Shown here: positions 41,620 through 52,589 of the stretch, piece after piece
Numbering within the stretch: position 1 is the first letter of the stretch
Layout: each line of letters opens with the position of its first letter
Assembly (NCBI GenBank): GCA_023052935.1
Contig: CM041295.1
Location: 104,642,711-104,706,710, forward strand
DNA length: 64,000 bases
Source of the DNA: Piezodorus guildinii
Lineage: Eukaryota > Arthropoda > Insecta > Hemiptera > Pentatomidae
Reading direction: 5' to 3'
Position numbers and translations under genes: made by a program
The notes under the pieces: generated by a model
What the model was told of the DNA's origin: nothing
Seen by the model: only the letters and a program-made list of their open reading frames with translations
Database searches by the model: none

Positions 41620-42504
41620 AAAAATCTGGTGCGGGCAACGCACGACTTTCACTTACCTCTATTTTTAAAATCAATGAAAGAATTTTCAATAACAGTTAGA
41701 GATAAAAATACGCGAAACTATAAAGGAATTAATTAAATTGAATTTATATAGAAACGTGTGTTTCATTAAAAAATCTATTATATTATTATCTAAAATAATC
41801 AGTTAGTTTTATGTCCATTTTATCACTCTCTAATAACTTTTAAAACCTTGTGTTTGAGATAATATTTTTTCTAAAATCTTTAGCTTTCCAACGGTATATC
41901 ATACATGTATATTACTGCTCTTATGTTCAAAAACGAAAAATTGCATTAAAAAAATATGTTTTCTGTTTTCTCCTTTAGTTGGGTATCGAATTTATTAAAT
42001 TTATATATTTACCTGTTTTTCATCAGCGTTAACAAGATAATATAGTTATTTTTATTGAATATACAAAATTAAAGGTACTTTAGGGGAAGAAAATATGGGC
42101 ATTTAAGCCCTGTCATACCATTTTAATCAGAATAAAACCTACATGATATTAAATTCCATTAAATTTTACATCAATATAGCGAGTTTAATCAAAATCGTCG
42201 GAACCGTTTTCGAGAAAATCGAAAAAAGGTGCAAAATGCATGGTATAAAGTGCCTCTTCTGGTAAGCTCATTTTGACGAAAAAAGTTTTGTCTCCTCTCA
42301 GGCGTATAGTTGTCTTAAATATAAAATTTCAGTAGGACCGTTTCCGCCCGGGAGTTACCACACACACACACACAGACCTTTTTGCGGGACTTAGTTATTT
42401 GGACGCAGGGGACCCTAAAACGTGTATTTCCATTGAAAACAGGAATTCGAAAACTTTCACGATCGCAGTACTTTCCCTTACTATATATAGTAAGTGAAAG
42501 TAAA
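41620..42504 (-). mobile_element. HINE-like element, reference full-length copy
   Basis: About 885 bp, reverse-oriented. 3' end: stem-loop GTGCG-GGCAA-CGCAC (41629-41643) next to subterminal motif ACTTTCACTTAC (41645-41656). 5' end: perfect 18-bp palindrome CTTACTATATATAGTAAG (42477-42494) overlapping GTAAGTGAAAGT (42490-42501), the inverted partner of the first motif. A CA/GT tract lies near 42359-42374. This layout (short inverted subterminal motifs, a microsatellite and a stem-loop at only one end, T-rich target) is what is described for Helentron-associated elements such as DINE-1. No coding capacity. Confidence 0.75.
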
Positions 42505-42750
42505 AAATAACATAAAAAAACAGATTTGCTCTTTTCTCTTTCAGTTTATCATAGAATTCACCCATCTTACATATTTAGCTGTTTTTTTATCAATGCTAAC
42601 AACATGAGATGATTAATTTTTTCGAATCTACAATATTGAAGGTACTTTAAAAAAAAATTAAACTATCGGCATTTAAGCTCTGTCAGATTTTTTCAATCAT
42701 AATGAAACCTACATGATACTATTATTTTAAGTCCATTACATTTTATAAAA
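42505..42750 (-). mobile_element. HINE-like fragment adjoining the reference copy
   Basis: TTTCTCTTTCAGTTTATC, TTTAGCTGTTTTTTTATC, AATATTGAAGGTACTTTA and TATCGGCATTTAAGCTCTGT in family order. It begins where the reference copy ends. Confidence 0.6.
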
Positions 42751-44009
42751 TATTTCTATTCTACTCTAGTATGGTGAAAAAGTTGTTTTTGTTTTCTTTA
42801 TATGATTTATTTTATATAAGTCTTAAAGTCGTAAAGGATTTTCCTGATATTTTTATTATAATTTTTTTTTTTTTTTTTACTAATAGCCCAGAAAGAATTG
42901 TTAATGTCGGTAACTAATGATGTCTTACTAAAACATATTTGCATTTATCTTATAATACATTTTAGTGGCTTCATTAATGTGACCATTTCGAAGAAGAAAA
43001 AAAAGCAATACCTGCACATAAACTGTTTGTAAATTAATTAATAATTATTCTTAATTTCTTATAATATTTTAGTAAAAAATTATCGTGTCATGATTATACT
43101 TTTTTTCCGAAAACCTATTCTTAGGATAAGAATCTCTATTCAACGGAGAGGTGTTTTGTTTTTCACTTGGTAATAAAAGGAAAAAAAAGAAAAGCAAGAA
43201 GCAACGCTTGAAAAAAAACAGTTTTAAGTACTTCTTTTATGCCCAAGATTCCTCCTCCTCAAATATAAAATCCGATACTTTTAAGAATAAAACATCACTT
43301 AAGATCTAAATGTCGGTTTGCTCCTAAGGAAAAAAAGGAAGATAAAAAAACAAAACAAGAAAATGGAATTTCCTCTAAATTAAGTATTTTCTCCTACGAA
43401 ATTCCGTTAAACGGGCTTAAACTATTCTTTAATAATCCATTCATGTTGTGTTTTCTGCGGTAAGAACTTAATTTTATAGTTTCACACATGTTTAAATTTT
43501 GTCAAGTTTACTGAGGATGTATTTATGTATGTATTATTTTACTCATGTTGTTGTGAGCTAGCTTACCTGAGAACATGACCTAATATTTTGGTTGGCACAA
43601 CACATTAAGTCATTTTCTATGACTGTTCCCCCAAAACAACTTCTTATATACATAATATACGCTAATTATTTGACATGATCAATTAACTAGGAATATGTTA
43701 GTATGTAAGATACAATTGGGACTTTAAACTACAGAAACACAAACTCTTCTATATATACTTAATTTTAAGTATTCTGTTAGTATTAAAATTTGCGCATCAA
43801 TCCATCGATTCATTATGATAATATGAGATTGTGGAGGACAAGGTGCAACTTTCGTCATCTTTATCATAAAAAAATATTCTATTTCTCATAAAGAAAAGTT
43901 CTGTAAAGGTAGACAAATGATAATGCCATTAGAAAAATAATAATAAGTTTGTAAAAAAACATCAACAAAAAAATTTACTAACGCAAGTATAATTTTGTTT
44001 TTAAATATT
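42751..44009. other. AT-rich unassigned sequence
   Basis: Homopolymer-rich DNA with no gene, tail or inverted repeat that I could support. Confidence 0.4.
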
Positions 44010-44019
44010 AATCTTTATA

Positions 44020-44459
44020 TGACTTGGAACCCACATACAAGACTTAAAAGACAAGAACTCAACCGACGATTCGGACAGTTATACCGACTACTCAACAGAA
44101 AATCTGAACTTACAGTTGACAACAAATTATTAATCTACAAGACAATACTGAAGCCCATCTGGACCTACGGACTTGAACTGTGGGGGACAGCTAAACGTTC
44201 TAACATCAAACGCATTCAATCCTTTCAATCCAAAGTCCTCCGTACAATAGTAAATGCTCCTTATTATGTCTCCAATTATACCTTGCACCACGACCTTAAT
44301 GTTCCATTTATTTCAGACCTAATTCCATCCAAATTTTCCAAATTCCACCAGAACCTCATTCATCATCCTAATCCTTTAGCTCAATCCCTATCCAGCTCCA
44401 CTCATCCATACAACCCACCTAGAATGTTGAAACGGCAGTGGCCCCGCGACCTTTTGTAA
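44020..44459 (+). pseudogene. RT C-terminal fragment of family A
   Basis: Open from TWNPHTRLKRQELNRRFGQ through LLIYKTILKPIWTYGLELWG, IQSFQSKVLRTIVNAPYYVS and HHDLNVPFISDLIPSKFSK to RMLKRQWPRDLL and TAA at 44457-44459. The catalytic palm is absent, so it cannot function. Very close to copy 1 (Arg to Lys at TILK, Leu to Phe at SKF), implying recent common origin. Confidence 0.85.
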
Positions 44460-44710
44460 ATATATTGGAGTTCTAGCACTGGCTAGATTCTCCACTCAAT
44501 GTGATGTATGTATGATTGTGTGTATGTGTATATAGGTATAAGTGAATTATTGACTTTTGTATTGATTCATTATTGTGTATATATTTTATTGTAATTTTAT
44601 GTTGTGTAAATATTGTATGAATGTAGTATGTATGATATCATTCAGCACTACTATTAATGTCCAAATTGGGACAGATTGCAAAATTTTCTCATTAAAAATT
44701 GTTGTTGTTG
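44020..44710 (+). mobile_element. Family A copy, strongly 5' truncated, GTT-type tail
   Basis: Flanked by the 10-bp duplication AATCTTTATA (44010-44019, 44711-44720). Coding remainder starts TGACTTGGAACCCACATACA. The 3' region is related to copy 1 but diverged, and the tail is a short A stretch followed by (GTT)n (about 44699-44710) instead of poly(A). Confidence 0.85.
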
Positions 44711-44720
44711 AATCTTTATA

Positions 44721-45369
44721 AAGAATACTCAAATTATTTCCTATTATAAACAACACAACTAAGAGGATCAATTAGTTTATTATATTCTTTAGAATGAGCA
44801 TCGTCAATGAAAGAAAAAAATTGGAACTGGTTAGCTCGTGAATATGAAAAATCCATAAAATATATCGAAACAAAAAATTAATAATATAAAAAAAATTAAG
44901 TAGCAAATAACTATTTGTGCATGCAATCTAAAAATGTTCATATCTGTACTGTTAAAAAGTAAAATATGAATTAACATTTTTTAACCATTCTTGTATAGAA
45001 AATAAAATTCTATTAATTTACCTGTAAGTCAGAAAAATGCCCTTCTCATATACTTCATTTTCGCTTTTTGGATGTTTTGGGAATACAGTACCGTAATACT
45101 TCAGCATCTATATACATATGTATATAAGCAAAGTTTGATTATTAATTTAAATAGTTGTAGTTTACATAATAGATAAACAATATAACTTTATATACCTTTT
45201 TACATCCATATATGGAGGCTAGTCCGATTCCTTAAATTATAGTCTGTAAAATGATCAAAATAAAAAATAAAATGATAACTACCAAGTTGACTGTTGAGTA
45301 TCTTGCAGAATCATGGGTTTGAGTTTGAGCTCCTTAGTTGAAAACGATTACCCCCCTAACTCATGGAAG
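44721..45369. other. AT-rich unassigned sequence
   Basis: No gene or repeat end recognised. Confidence 0.4.
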
Positions 45370-45660
45370 GAACCGATGGGATATTGAGTTTTTATAAATA
45401 ATGTTAGGAGTGACGAATCATGTGGCAAAGATTGGATCGTTTAGTGGAACCTCACAGCTCTATGGCATATGTCCAAAGAGGTATGATTGTGGTAATATTA
45501 GAGCTTCTACTAGATTGGAAGTTTTGAGCGTTGGTTATTTAACCGTTGACCGGTATACCCGTGGAGTGTCTTGTTGTTGCACAGTAGTTTGTGGACGTGA
45601 ATACGTTGGTCAACATGGAATACTAGGTACAGGATCTGTTCCAACCGGTTGAAATTTTAC
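45370..45660 (-). mobile_element. Family B-like copy, decayed
   Basis: ACCGATGGGATATTGAG, GATTGGATCGTTTAGTGGAA, CTCTATGGCATATGTCCAAA, GGAAGTTTTGAGCGTTGGTT and ACTAGGTACAGGATCTGTTC follow the family B C-terminal RT in order (reverse). Frames are destroyed. Confidence 0.65.
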
Positions 45661-45849
45661 TAAAGGAAGAGGCAGTAATAGATTTACGATAAGTTGGTGG
45701 TACATTTATGTATACCCTGAGCTATCATCACTTCCAAGAGATGACTCAAATTTTAAGGGTGATTCGATTAAAAAAAAATTAGTGGACTGTATAGATTTAA
45801 AAAATAAAAGTAATGAAAGCAAACGACGAATCACAATACATTTACACAA

Positions 45850-46830
45850 TACATGAGGTTACTACACGCAGTAACCTCAGCTCTACAGTTCTGTATGAAA
45901 ATAAATGAAGACCAAATCGTAATACTAACCGATTCCCTAAGCGCAATTAAAGGTTTGCAGAACTTGTATCCAAATCATCCCATACTAGTTCGCACTCACT
46001 CTCATATAGCTGCGTTGCGAAACCTGGGCAAGTCGGTAAGCTTCGTGTGGGTGCCGAGCCACGTGGGAATTACCGGTAACGAGCTTGCGGACCGGGCAGC
46101 GAAGCAGGCGCTCACACTGCCAGGGAGAGGAACAGCCATCTTGACACCGTCTGAACTCAGTGAACCGCTCAGAAAGCAAGAAGATGACCGATGGCAGAAA
46201 ATGTGGGACGATAGCCAGGTAAGCAAACTGAAGCATATAAAACAAACAGTGAAACCCTGGTCTACATCTAGCCGTAGCAGCCGGAGGGAGGAGGTCGCGT
46301 TGACCCGGCTAAGGATAGGACACTCGCGGCTGACGCACTCTTATCTTTTTGCTAGGCAGCCGGTGCCCCGATGCCAGCACTGTGATGGAACCCTTACCAT
46401 TCGGCATATTTTTCAAGAATGCCCTTATTATTCATCACACCTGAATAAAATTGGACTAAGCCCGAATATTTCAGCGGTGCTGGGTGATAGAGAGAAAACC
46501 ATTGAATTAGTTTTTGATTTTCTTAAGGAGCAATCATTATTATCAAAATTATAAAGACCATTCCTAGCCAGTTAGCATTACTAGTATTAGCTTTTTAAAC
46601 TATTGTTTACATAAAAATATATTTTTTTTTCTTTCTTTATTTTATTTTATTTTTTATTTATTTATTATTTATTTATTTATTTTATTTTATTATTTTTTCT
46701 TTCTTTCTCTCAATCACCCATTACTTAATAGTTCTTTTTTTTTATAAAGGTTGAATATGCATATAGTGTCTAGGCGTTGATGACCTTAGGGTTTTACGCC
46801 TTAAAACCTAAACAAACAAACAAACAAACA
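45850..46830 (+). mobile_element. I-like non-LTR element, 3' portion
   Basis: Coding end 45853-46554 plus 3' region ending GCGTTGATGACCTTAGGGTT, ACGCCTTAAAACCT and (AACA)n repeats at about 46810-46830. That GTTGATGACCTTAG..GCC TTAAAACC type end with a simple repeat is common in insect I-clade elements. The 5' junction is at about 45850. Confidence 0.8.
45853..46554 (+). CDS. RNase H domain and C-terminal zinc-knuckle-like region of I-like element (5' partial)
   Basis: 233 codons, open to TAA at 46552-46554. The ATG at 45853 is probably an internal Met of a truncated polyprotein. RNase H removes the RNA strand after reverse transcription. Seen: ILTDSLSAIKGL (second catalytic segment with Asp), FVWVPSHVGITGNELADRAA (the HxGxxGNExAD signature with His and final Asp) at about 67-86, then a linker and TRLRIGHSRLTHSYLF and CQHCDGTLTIRHIFQECPYY, the C-x2-C-x8-H-x4-C knuckle found after RNase H in I and related elements. 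The first RNase H Asp/Glu segment and the whole RT are missing. Confidence 0.85.
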   Translation: MRLLHAVTSALQFCMKINEDQIVILTDSLSAIKGLQNLYPNHPILVRTHSHIAALRNLGKSVSFVWVPSHVGITGNELADRAAKQALTLPGRGTAILTPSELSEPLRKQEDDRWQKMWDDSQVSKLKHIKQTVKPWSTSSRSSRREEVALTRLRIGHSRLTHSYLFARQPVPRCQHCDGTLTIRHIFQECPYYSSHLNKIGLSPNISAVLGDREKTIELVFDFLKEQSLLSKL

Positions 46831-47589
46831 ATACATTTATTAGACTAAAATACACATAAATAAGATAAGAAACAAAATTAACCTAATAAAATTGATATAA
46901 GAAAAGATAAGAAACGAAATTAACCTAATTATATACTTAAACAGCTGTAAGAAAATGTAGGAAACAAAATAAACTTAATTAAAAATATTGAAGAAAATAT
47001 GAGAAACAAACCTAACTTAATTAAATACTTAAAGATGTAAAAAATATAGGTATCAAAATTAAACAGTTTTAAGAATGATAATTAAGAAATTAAATGTTCC
47101 AGTAATGGTTATAGATAGGCTATATTCACGTGAAGATGTCTAGTTGAGTTGACAATTGATGAAATCGACCGCAGGGCGGCTTGAACGAAGTCCTCTTGAG
47201 TGCTGAAGAAAGCTACCGCAGAGCGGGTCTTTCAAGTCCCGAGGAGAACGATGACAAGATGAAGAAATACGTTTGCAAACGTTAAAAACTTCATGAGAGG
47301 AAACTAGGGTGTATGTAAGGCATAGGCTTCACCGTTCAGACGCTACCTTAATACTCGACTCGCCACGAGTCTGTAATAAAACAAATGATAATTCGATGGT
47401 CTTCTACTGTTTTTCACTTTCGTGGAAAAAACTTTTAATTATATTTAGAATCCCTACTTTTAAAAACAAATATAACATAAATATGAATACAAAAATAATC
47501 TTATGAGAAATATCATAAAAATTATAGAATATTTTATTTTCTAATTCATGAATATTATATAATATTCATATAAGAATATTCTAAGTCAT
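46831..47589. repeat. Degenerate tandem repeat (46855-47060) and unassigned flank
   Basis: 46855-47060 holds about four imperfect units of roughly 60 bases, each with a GAAACAAAATTAACCTAAT-like core. 47150-47260 is GC-richer with two similar segments (GACCGCAGGGCGGCTTGAAC and CTACCGCAGAGCGGGTCTTT). A 22-bp perfect palindrome lies at 47548-47569. Confidence 0.45.
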
Positions 47590-47870
47590 GAAAACCTTAT
47601 CAGGCCATAACATATGGCGTGAACATTAATATTTTGGGCTAAGTAAGCAATTAATGGTATATAGAGGTATTTAGGTATAATTTATTTTTACTGACAAAGT
47701 AAAAGGCATTTAGGAATTTGTATTGCAATGATTGGATTCCTGAAAGATCCTCATAGATCAATCCCACATGTCCAAATAAGCCGTATGATGGACATTTAAG
47801 ATTTCAATTGCTTTGTAGAGTTAAATATGGTTTTATTTTGGACAGATTCAACGATTACTCGAATAGGTAA
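47590..47870 (-). mobile_element. Family B/C-like RT scrap, decayed
   Basis: GGCATTTAGGAATTTGTATT, CAATGATTGGATTCC, CTCATAGATCAATCCCACAT and GTCCAAATAAGCCGTATGAT match the WTYGIELWG..NAP part of the RT in reverse. No frame. Confidence 0.5.
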
Positions 47871-47984
47871 TCATGAACTTTGCAGTATTCAACAACAACG
47901 GATTCTAATCCCAAAACGATTTTCGGCTTTATAGGATCAGTGCGAAATAAACCCCAAAAGTAAGTATTTCGGCAGGGAAGGTTT

Positions 47985-48270
47985 TTTTTTTTTTTTTTTT
48001 CTTTCTTTTTTTTACTTGGCGCTTATTGATTCGGCTGGAAGGGCCTCATTTGAAAGTTTCTTAACCCCCCCCCCCGGACCTGGCCGCCGCAAACTCTTTC
48101 TTTATAGCCGGGGAAAGACATTTTCAGATTGACTGTGTTATCTAGCAGCTTCTCTGCACAATCTCCCTTTAAGCGTGCAGTTATAGTGTTTCTCCCCCTT
48201 AACTCCCGCTCCTATTTACGATCAGGTTCTCCCTTTATGTTAAGAAGTCGACACTAACTTTTTCTGGGGC
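47985..48270. other. GC-richer unassigned island
   Basis: After a T run come CTTGGCGCTTATTGATTCGG, a C run (48066-48075), CCTGGCCGCCGCAAACTC and AATCTCCCTTTAAGCGTGCA. Single copy, no frame; candidate conserved non-coding DNA. Confidence 0.3.
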
Positions 48271-48379
48271 TTACATTACTGAAGGATTCCAGTATTTCAA
48301 CTGTCATTGAAAAAAAAAAAATTAAAACTTTTTCTTAAGATTTATATCATTAATTATTGGTATGAATACCTGGTAATAT

Positions 48380-49090
48380 TAAATATTAATAATAATAAAA
48401 ATAACTTTATTTCTGGGACTATGTCCCTTAAGAATAACAATGTCGAACAGTAAATGTACACTTCATGTATACATGTCTGGCCGAGAGACCAATTAAAGAA
48501 ATTTTTATTTACAAATTTAAAAAAAAATAAAAACAAACCTATTTATATATATATATACAAAAAATACGGAGTAAATAAACGAAACAAATCTGCTAAAAAA
48601 TCATAGAGTTGAACAATTTCCAAATAAATGAATTAATCCATAACTCTAGGATTTTTATTTATTTTTTTAAATTTGTCTTACATTGAAAGTAGGATAGTGG
48701 ATTTACAATTTTAGATTTAATGTGCGTCTATTTGGGATCCTAGAAGGTGTTGAAAAAGATGGGATTTAAATGAGAGAAGAGAAGAAGCATGGCGAATATG
48801 ACGAGGTAGGGAATTCCAGAGAGATGCAGAGCGGACATAAAAGAAATCACCAAAAGATTTAGTTCTATGGGTAGGAATGTAAAGGTCAGAATGGCGTGAT
48901 CTGGTTTCAAGTAAGTGAATTGAGGATTTGAACTGAAAGTTACTGTGAATGTATGGAGGATGTTGAGATTTAATGACTTGGTAGAGATATGTCGCGAGGA
49001 AATATTGTCTACGTATGGAAGGTAGGAGCTACTTCAATTTGCTGTTTAAGTGGGTTATTGAAAGCCTCCTGAAGGTACCGAAGATAAATC
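48380..49090 (-). pseudogene. CR1/L2-like RT C-terminus
   Basis: On the minus strand from about 49040 it reads RRQYFLATYLYQVIKSQHPP, YIHSNFQFKSSIHLLETRSR, HSDLYIPTHRTKSFGDFFYV and RSASLWNSLPRHIRHASSLL, the terminal block of CR1-group RTs. A stop then follows, and the 3' region ends AAGGGACATAGTCCCAGAAA with an ATT-rich tail at 48382-48395. The 40030-40520 element is related. The catalytic part is missing. Confidence 0.75.
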
Positions 49091-49324
49091 TTATAAACAT
49101 ATTCATAATCCGTTACTACTCTCCAGATAGAAAATATTATTACTCTAAGACACACATATGTATGTATATTGATAATATGTTTGTCCACTAGCCCTTTTCT
49201 CCAACTAAACTAAAGAAAATGGTTTACTTGAATAGAATTTATTGTTGTTCTGTTAAACTAAATTATTAATAATCGATAATCATACATTAAGCTATATCGC
49301 GATTCAACACGATACACAAACTAA

Positions 49325-49790
49325 AAGTGTTAATTATTTTATATAAAATGAAACTTGGTTTTCGTGAACTCCTTCTAAACCACGTAACGGATTTTGATAA
49401 GGTTTTCAATAGCATTTAGGAAATTCTTTCCTGAAGGTTCATAAGTAAACTTCATTGCAATCAAGTTTTTCTTTAGATGGAAAAATTAAATTTTCTTTAA
49501 TCAAGGCATCAAAAATCTTTCTTGAAATATAAGTAGAAATAAAGACGTATAATATACCGTTGTAAAGCAAAATATTATAGAAATTTAATATGCAATGAAA
49601 TTGTTTTTATGAGCGCATAAACTTATGAGCATACCGTATTTGTAATGTTGAGATGAGGTAGGTTATCAGAATCAGTGTTGCCACCGTACAGCATTGCAGA
49701 TGTTTTATTTATATTATATTAAGTTATATAGTACGCAAGATTTTAGAAACAATATTACGTCCCAAATCGTTAGTAAGTAATTAAAATAAT
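49325..49790 (+). repeat. Dispersed repeat family E, copy 2
   Basis: GTGAACTCCTTCTAAACCAC, AACGGATTTTGATAAGG, AATTTTCTTTAATCAAGGCA, TATAATATACCGTTGTAAAG and ATATAGTACGCAAGATTTTA match copies at 1570-2060 (reverse) and 62790-63260. Confidence 0.6.
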
Positions 49791-49984
49791 TGGAACGTAG
49801 TTATAAAACCAAAAACTAGCATTAAAATTAATTATTTCATGAAAACAGATACAATTACACTTTAAACTAAAGGAAGTTCATGGAAACTAAATTAAACATT
49901 TTATATGTTTTTTATTTAGTTCATTTGAAAAATAAAATTATTATTATCCGAATAAAATAAGAATCGTTGTTAATTCTGGTAGTG

Positions 49985-50185
49985 TTGCCGATTCCTAAAA
50001 TGTGAAATTACATTTTTACACAACTTTTTCGAACTTGACTGACCACATACACACTCATACAATTTTGTGGGAGTAGGTCATTTGGATTAAGGAAACCTCA
50101 AAAAGTGTATTTCCGGTGAAAACTATAAACTAACACGACCGCAATACATTCGTTTACTATACATTTAATTTATATTAAAGTAAAA
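49985..50185 (-). mobile_element. HINE-like 5' end fragment
   Basis: CACACTCATACAATTTTGTG, GTCATTTGGATTAAGG, AAAGTGTATTTCCGGTGAAA and GACCGCAATACATTCGTTTA: reverse of the first part of the family. It lies 140 bp upstream of the host exon. Confidence 0.6.
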
Positions 50186-50328
50186 ATAATAGGATTATCG
50201 CTAATAAATAATCGAAAATAAATTCCATATCCCTAGAAACTATACTTTGTTAGCATTGTAAAATATATCATCTATTATTAATTATATATTATATATAATA
50301 CTGTAACTAATATAACTCTTCTTTTCAG

Positions 50329-50461
50329 TTCCCATCTTCGACGTGGAAGGAGTGCTGGGCAAGAAGGCAGCGTTGCCTTGCGACATCACGGCCAGGGACA
50401 AAGACGATGCCGTCTACATGGTCCTCTGGTTCAAGGATTCTGCCGGGGAGCCTCTCTACAG
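50329..50461 (+). CDS. Internal exon of an immunoglobulin-superfamily gene, Sidestep-like
   Basis: A pyrimidine-rich tract ending CTTCTTTTCAG precedes the exon and CTACAG/GTTGGA closes it: good acceptor and donor sites. With the phase they imply, the 133 bases encode (V)[38 protein letters not shown] and GEPLY. A Cys after the B strand (LPCD) and the Trp of the C strand (VLWFKD) define the first half of an Ig V-type domain. The xVEGVxGxxAxLPCDI..DDxVYxVLWxKDxAGEPxY pattern is, from memory, that of the first Ig domain of insect Sidestep-family proteins: transmembrane receptors that bind Beaten path proteins during axon guidance. Codon use is GC-rich in an AT-rich setting. No other exon was found, so introns on both sides are long. 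Family assignment is fairly secure; which paralogue is unknown. Confidence 0.85.
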
Positions 50462-50476
50462 GTTGGATATTTATTA

Positions 50477-50480
<4 letters not shown>

Positions 50481-50543
<63 letters not shown>
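50481..50543. repeat. (AT)n microsatellite in the intron after the exon
   Basis: Pure AT run that starts 19 bases inside the intron. Confidence 0.95.
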
Positions 50544-50547
<4 letters not shown>

Positions 50548-50789
50548 GCAAAGTTTGTTGCCTACATTGTAGCAACATTTCATACTCAGTGATAAGTGTC
50601 AGCTGCTTTAAAAGTCGTTTATTTATATAAGTTATAGGAGGTTGCAATTGGTTATGCTTATGTTTAAAAGTGTTAGTTCGTTCAGTTCAATATTGTTTCT
50701 CCTTTTACCATTCATGAAACAACGTGTAATTCCTTTATAGTGAATAGCGTTGTCTGCTAGAGGGCAGCACTTAAAATATGTAAAGGGCC

Positions 50790-51392
50790 CTGTTTCCTTA
50801 ACATATTTTTGCACTTTTCTCCTTTAGTTGTTTATAAAATTCGCTCAACTTTCATATTTAGCAAATATTTATCAATGATGACAAGTCGATGTGCCTAATT
50901 GTTTGAAATCTATTAAATTAAAGGTACTTTAAAAGCTTATCAAATCCAACATCGGTATAGCGAGTTTAATCAAAATCGTTAGAGTCGTTTTTGAAAAAAT
51001 CGTAAAAAGATGCAAAACGCATAGTATAATGGGCTCTTCTGTATAGCCGATTTTGATGAAAAAGTTTTTGTAATATATCGGGCGTAAAGTTGTACTAAAT
51101 ACTAAATTTCAGTTTCATAGGACTTTTCGTTTACGCGCGGGAGCTACCACACACGGACACACACAAACACACATACACACACAGACACACATACACACAC
51201 ACACACACCCCACGACACAGACACAAAACACACATACACACACACACACAGACATTTTTGCGGGACATGGTTATTTGGACTCAGGGGTCTCTAAAACGTG
51301 TATTTCCGTTGAAAAATGAAATTCGAAAATTTTCACGATCGCAATACTTTCCCTGACTATATATTTCATATATAAATAAGTGAAAGTAAAAA
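50790..51392 (-). mobile_element. HINE-like element with expanded CA tract
   Basis: TTCTCCTTTAGTTGTTTATA, GCAAATATTTATCAATGATG, ATCGGTATAGCGAGTTTAAT, TGCAAAACGCATAGTATAAT, a long CA-rich tract (51148-51250), GCGGGACATGGTTATTTGGA and the terminal TTTCCCTGACTATATATTTC near 51348. The stem-loop end is truncated. Confidence 0.75.
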
Positions 51393-52589
51393 GGAGTTAG
51401 CTTACACAGGGCTGCCGAAAAACTTACTTTACAAGGGAACGACCTGGAAGTCTTTAAATAATATCCGACAGAATGTTGAAACTTTTATGGATGAAATGTG
51501 TGGATTAGCACCTGCACTAAACTGATTAAGTACTTTTTGGAAATCCAGTTACTAACAGCCTAGGAAGCAGCTAAGCACGAAGCAGCTTTATATATCTCCT
51601 ACCCTCAATCATTTTACTCATCAAAACTAGGGGATGCCCCTACCAGTGGGCGGATGAGGAAGAGGTTTCACGGGCATGACTCCTAAGAAGACGGAACCCA
51701 CTGGAGGCTATAGGGATATAGGATTTCTCGGGTTCAAACCGGCCTACCACCAGCTCTGCCGGACCATCTAGACTCTATCAAGACCCTTGGTTATGTTTAA
51801 AATGATAATTAAGACTATGTATGAAATCTGATAATCATTATGTTGTTTTTAATAAGCCATTTAGTTTTGTCTTTATATCAATGTATTGGATAAAACAAAG
51901 CCCTTAGGAAAATATTCTAATTTTAAATCCTTACTAAACAATTATCTTAAATATTTTGGGAAATTAATGAAGATAATTAATCATTCATTGAAAATAATTA
52001 TCCATGGCATCCCATTCCTTAAGCCATTCATTTTATAACGGTAAACCACAGGACAACAAAAATCCTTTGATTCACCTTTCAATTTCTGGAATAATAAAAA
52101 CTGACATTTTAAATGAAAGAATCTTATATACATACGAAATTCCATAACCATACAACCATCAGGCTTTTTTTTTTTAAGAAACAAGAGCATGTTAATGATT
52201 ACAGGCTACAACAAACCACCCCAAATCTAATTTAGCCGTTGCCTTCAATCAATTCTCAGATTTATGATGCCTGGCTATGGCTGCTGTTAAATTTTTTCAA
52301 TCTCTCTTCCTAAAGATAAAACCTTTTATGGCAACCTTTTTTTTTGGTAGGGTGAAAAAAAAAAAAAAAATGAAACTGCCATTTCCTATAAACTCAAATT
52401 GCAGGTAATGGTAATGAAACTTGTTTTGTATTCTGAAAATCGGATTTATTTTTTTTTCTATTCAGTAAACCAAAAAGAAAAATATATGGCTGACATAACT
52501 TCAATTAATTACCATTTGTTCATGTTATATTGTTGCTGAAGAATTTAGTCACAGAAATAATAAACAAAGTGGTTACAGTTAATGGGCAG
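51393..52589. other. Unassigned; complex segment 51410-51790
   Basis: 51560-51780 is GC-richer and ends with a B-box-like GGGTTCAAACCGG followed by CCTACCACCAGCTCTGCCGG, so a SINE is possible. The rest is AT-rich with homopolymers. Confidence 0.3.

Noticed and set aside
45985..46245. Antisense frames of 74 and 86 codons
   Set aside because: They lie opposite the RNase H region and show no domain.
47548..47569. 22-bp perfect palindrome ATGAATATTATATAATATTC (first 20 bases)
   Set aside because: In such AT-rich DNA a palindrome of this composition is easily formed by chance, and nothing else marks the site.
50378..50572. 64-codon frame overlapping the Ig exon
   Set aside because: It is the wrong phase relative to the splice sites and runs into the AT microsatellite; a shadow of the real exon.
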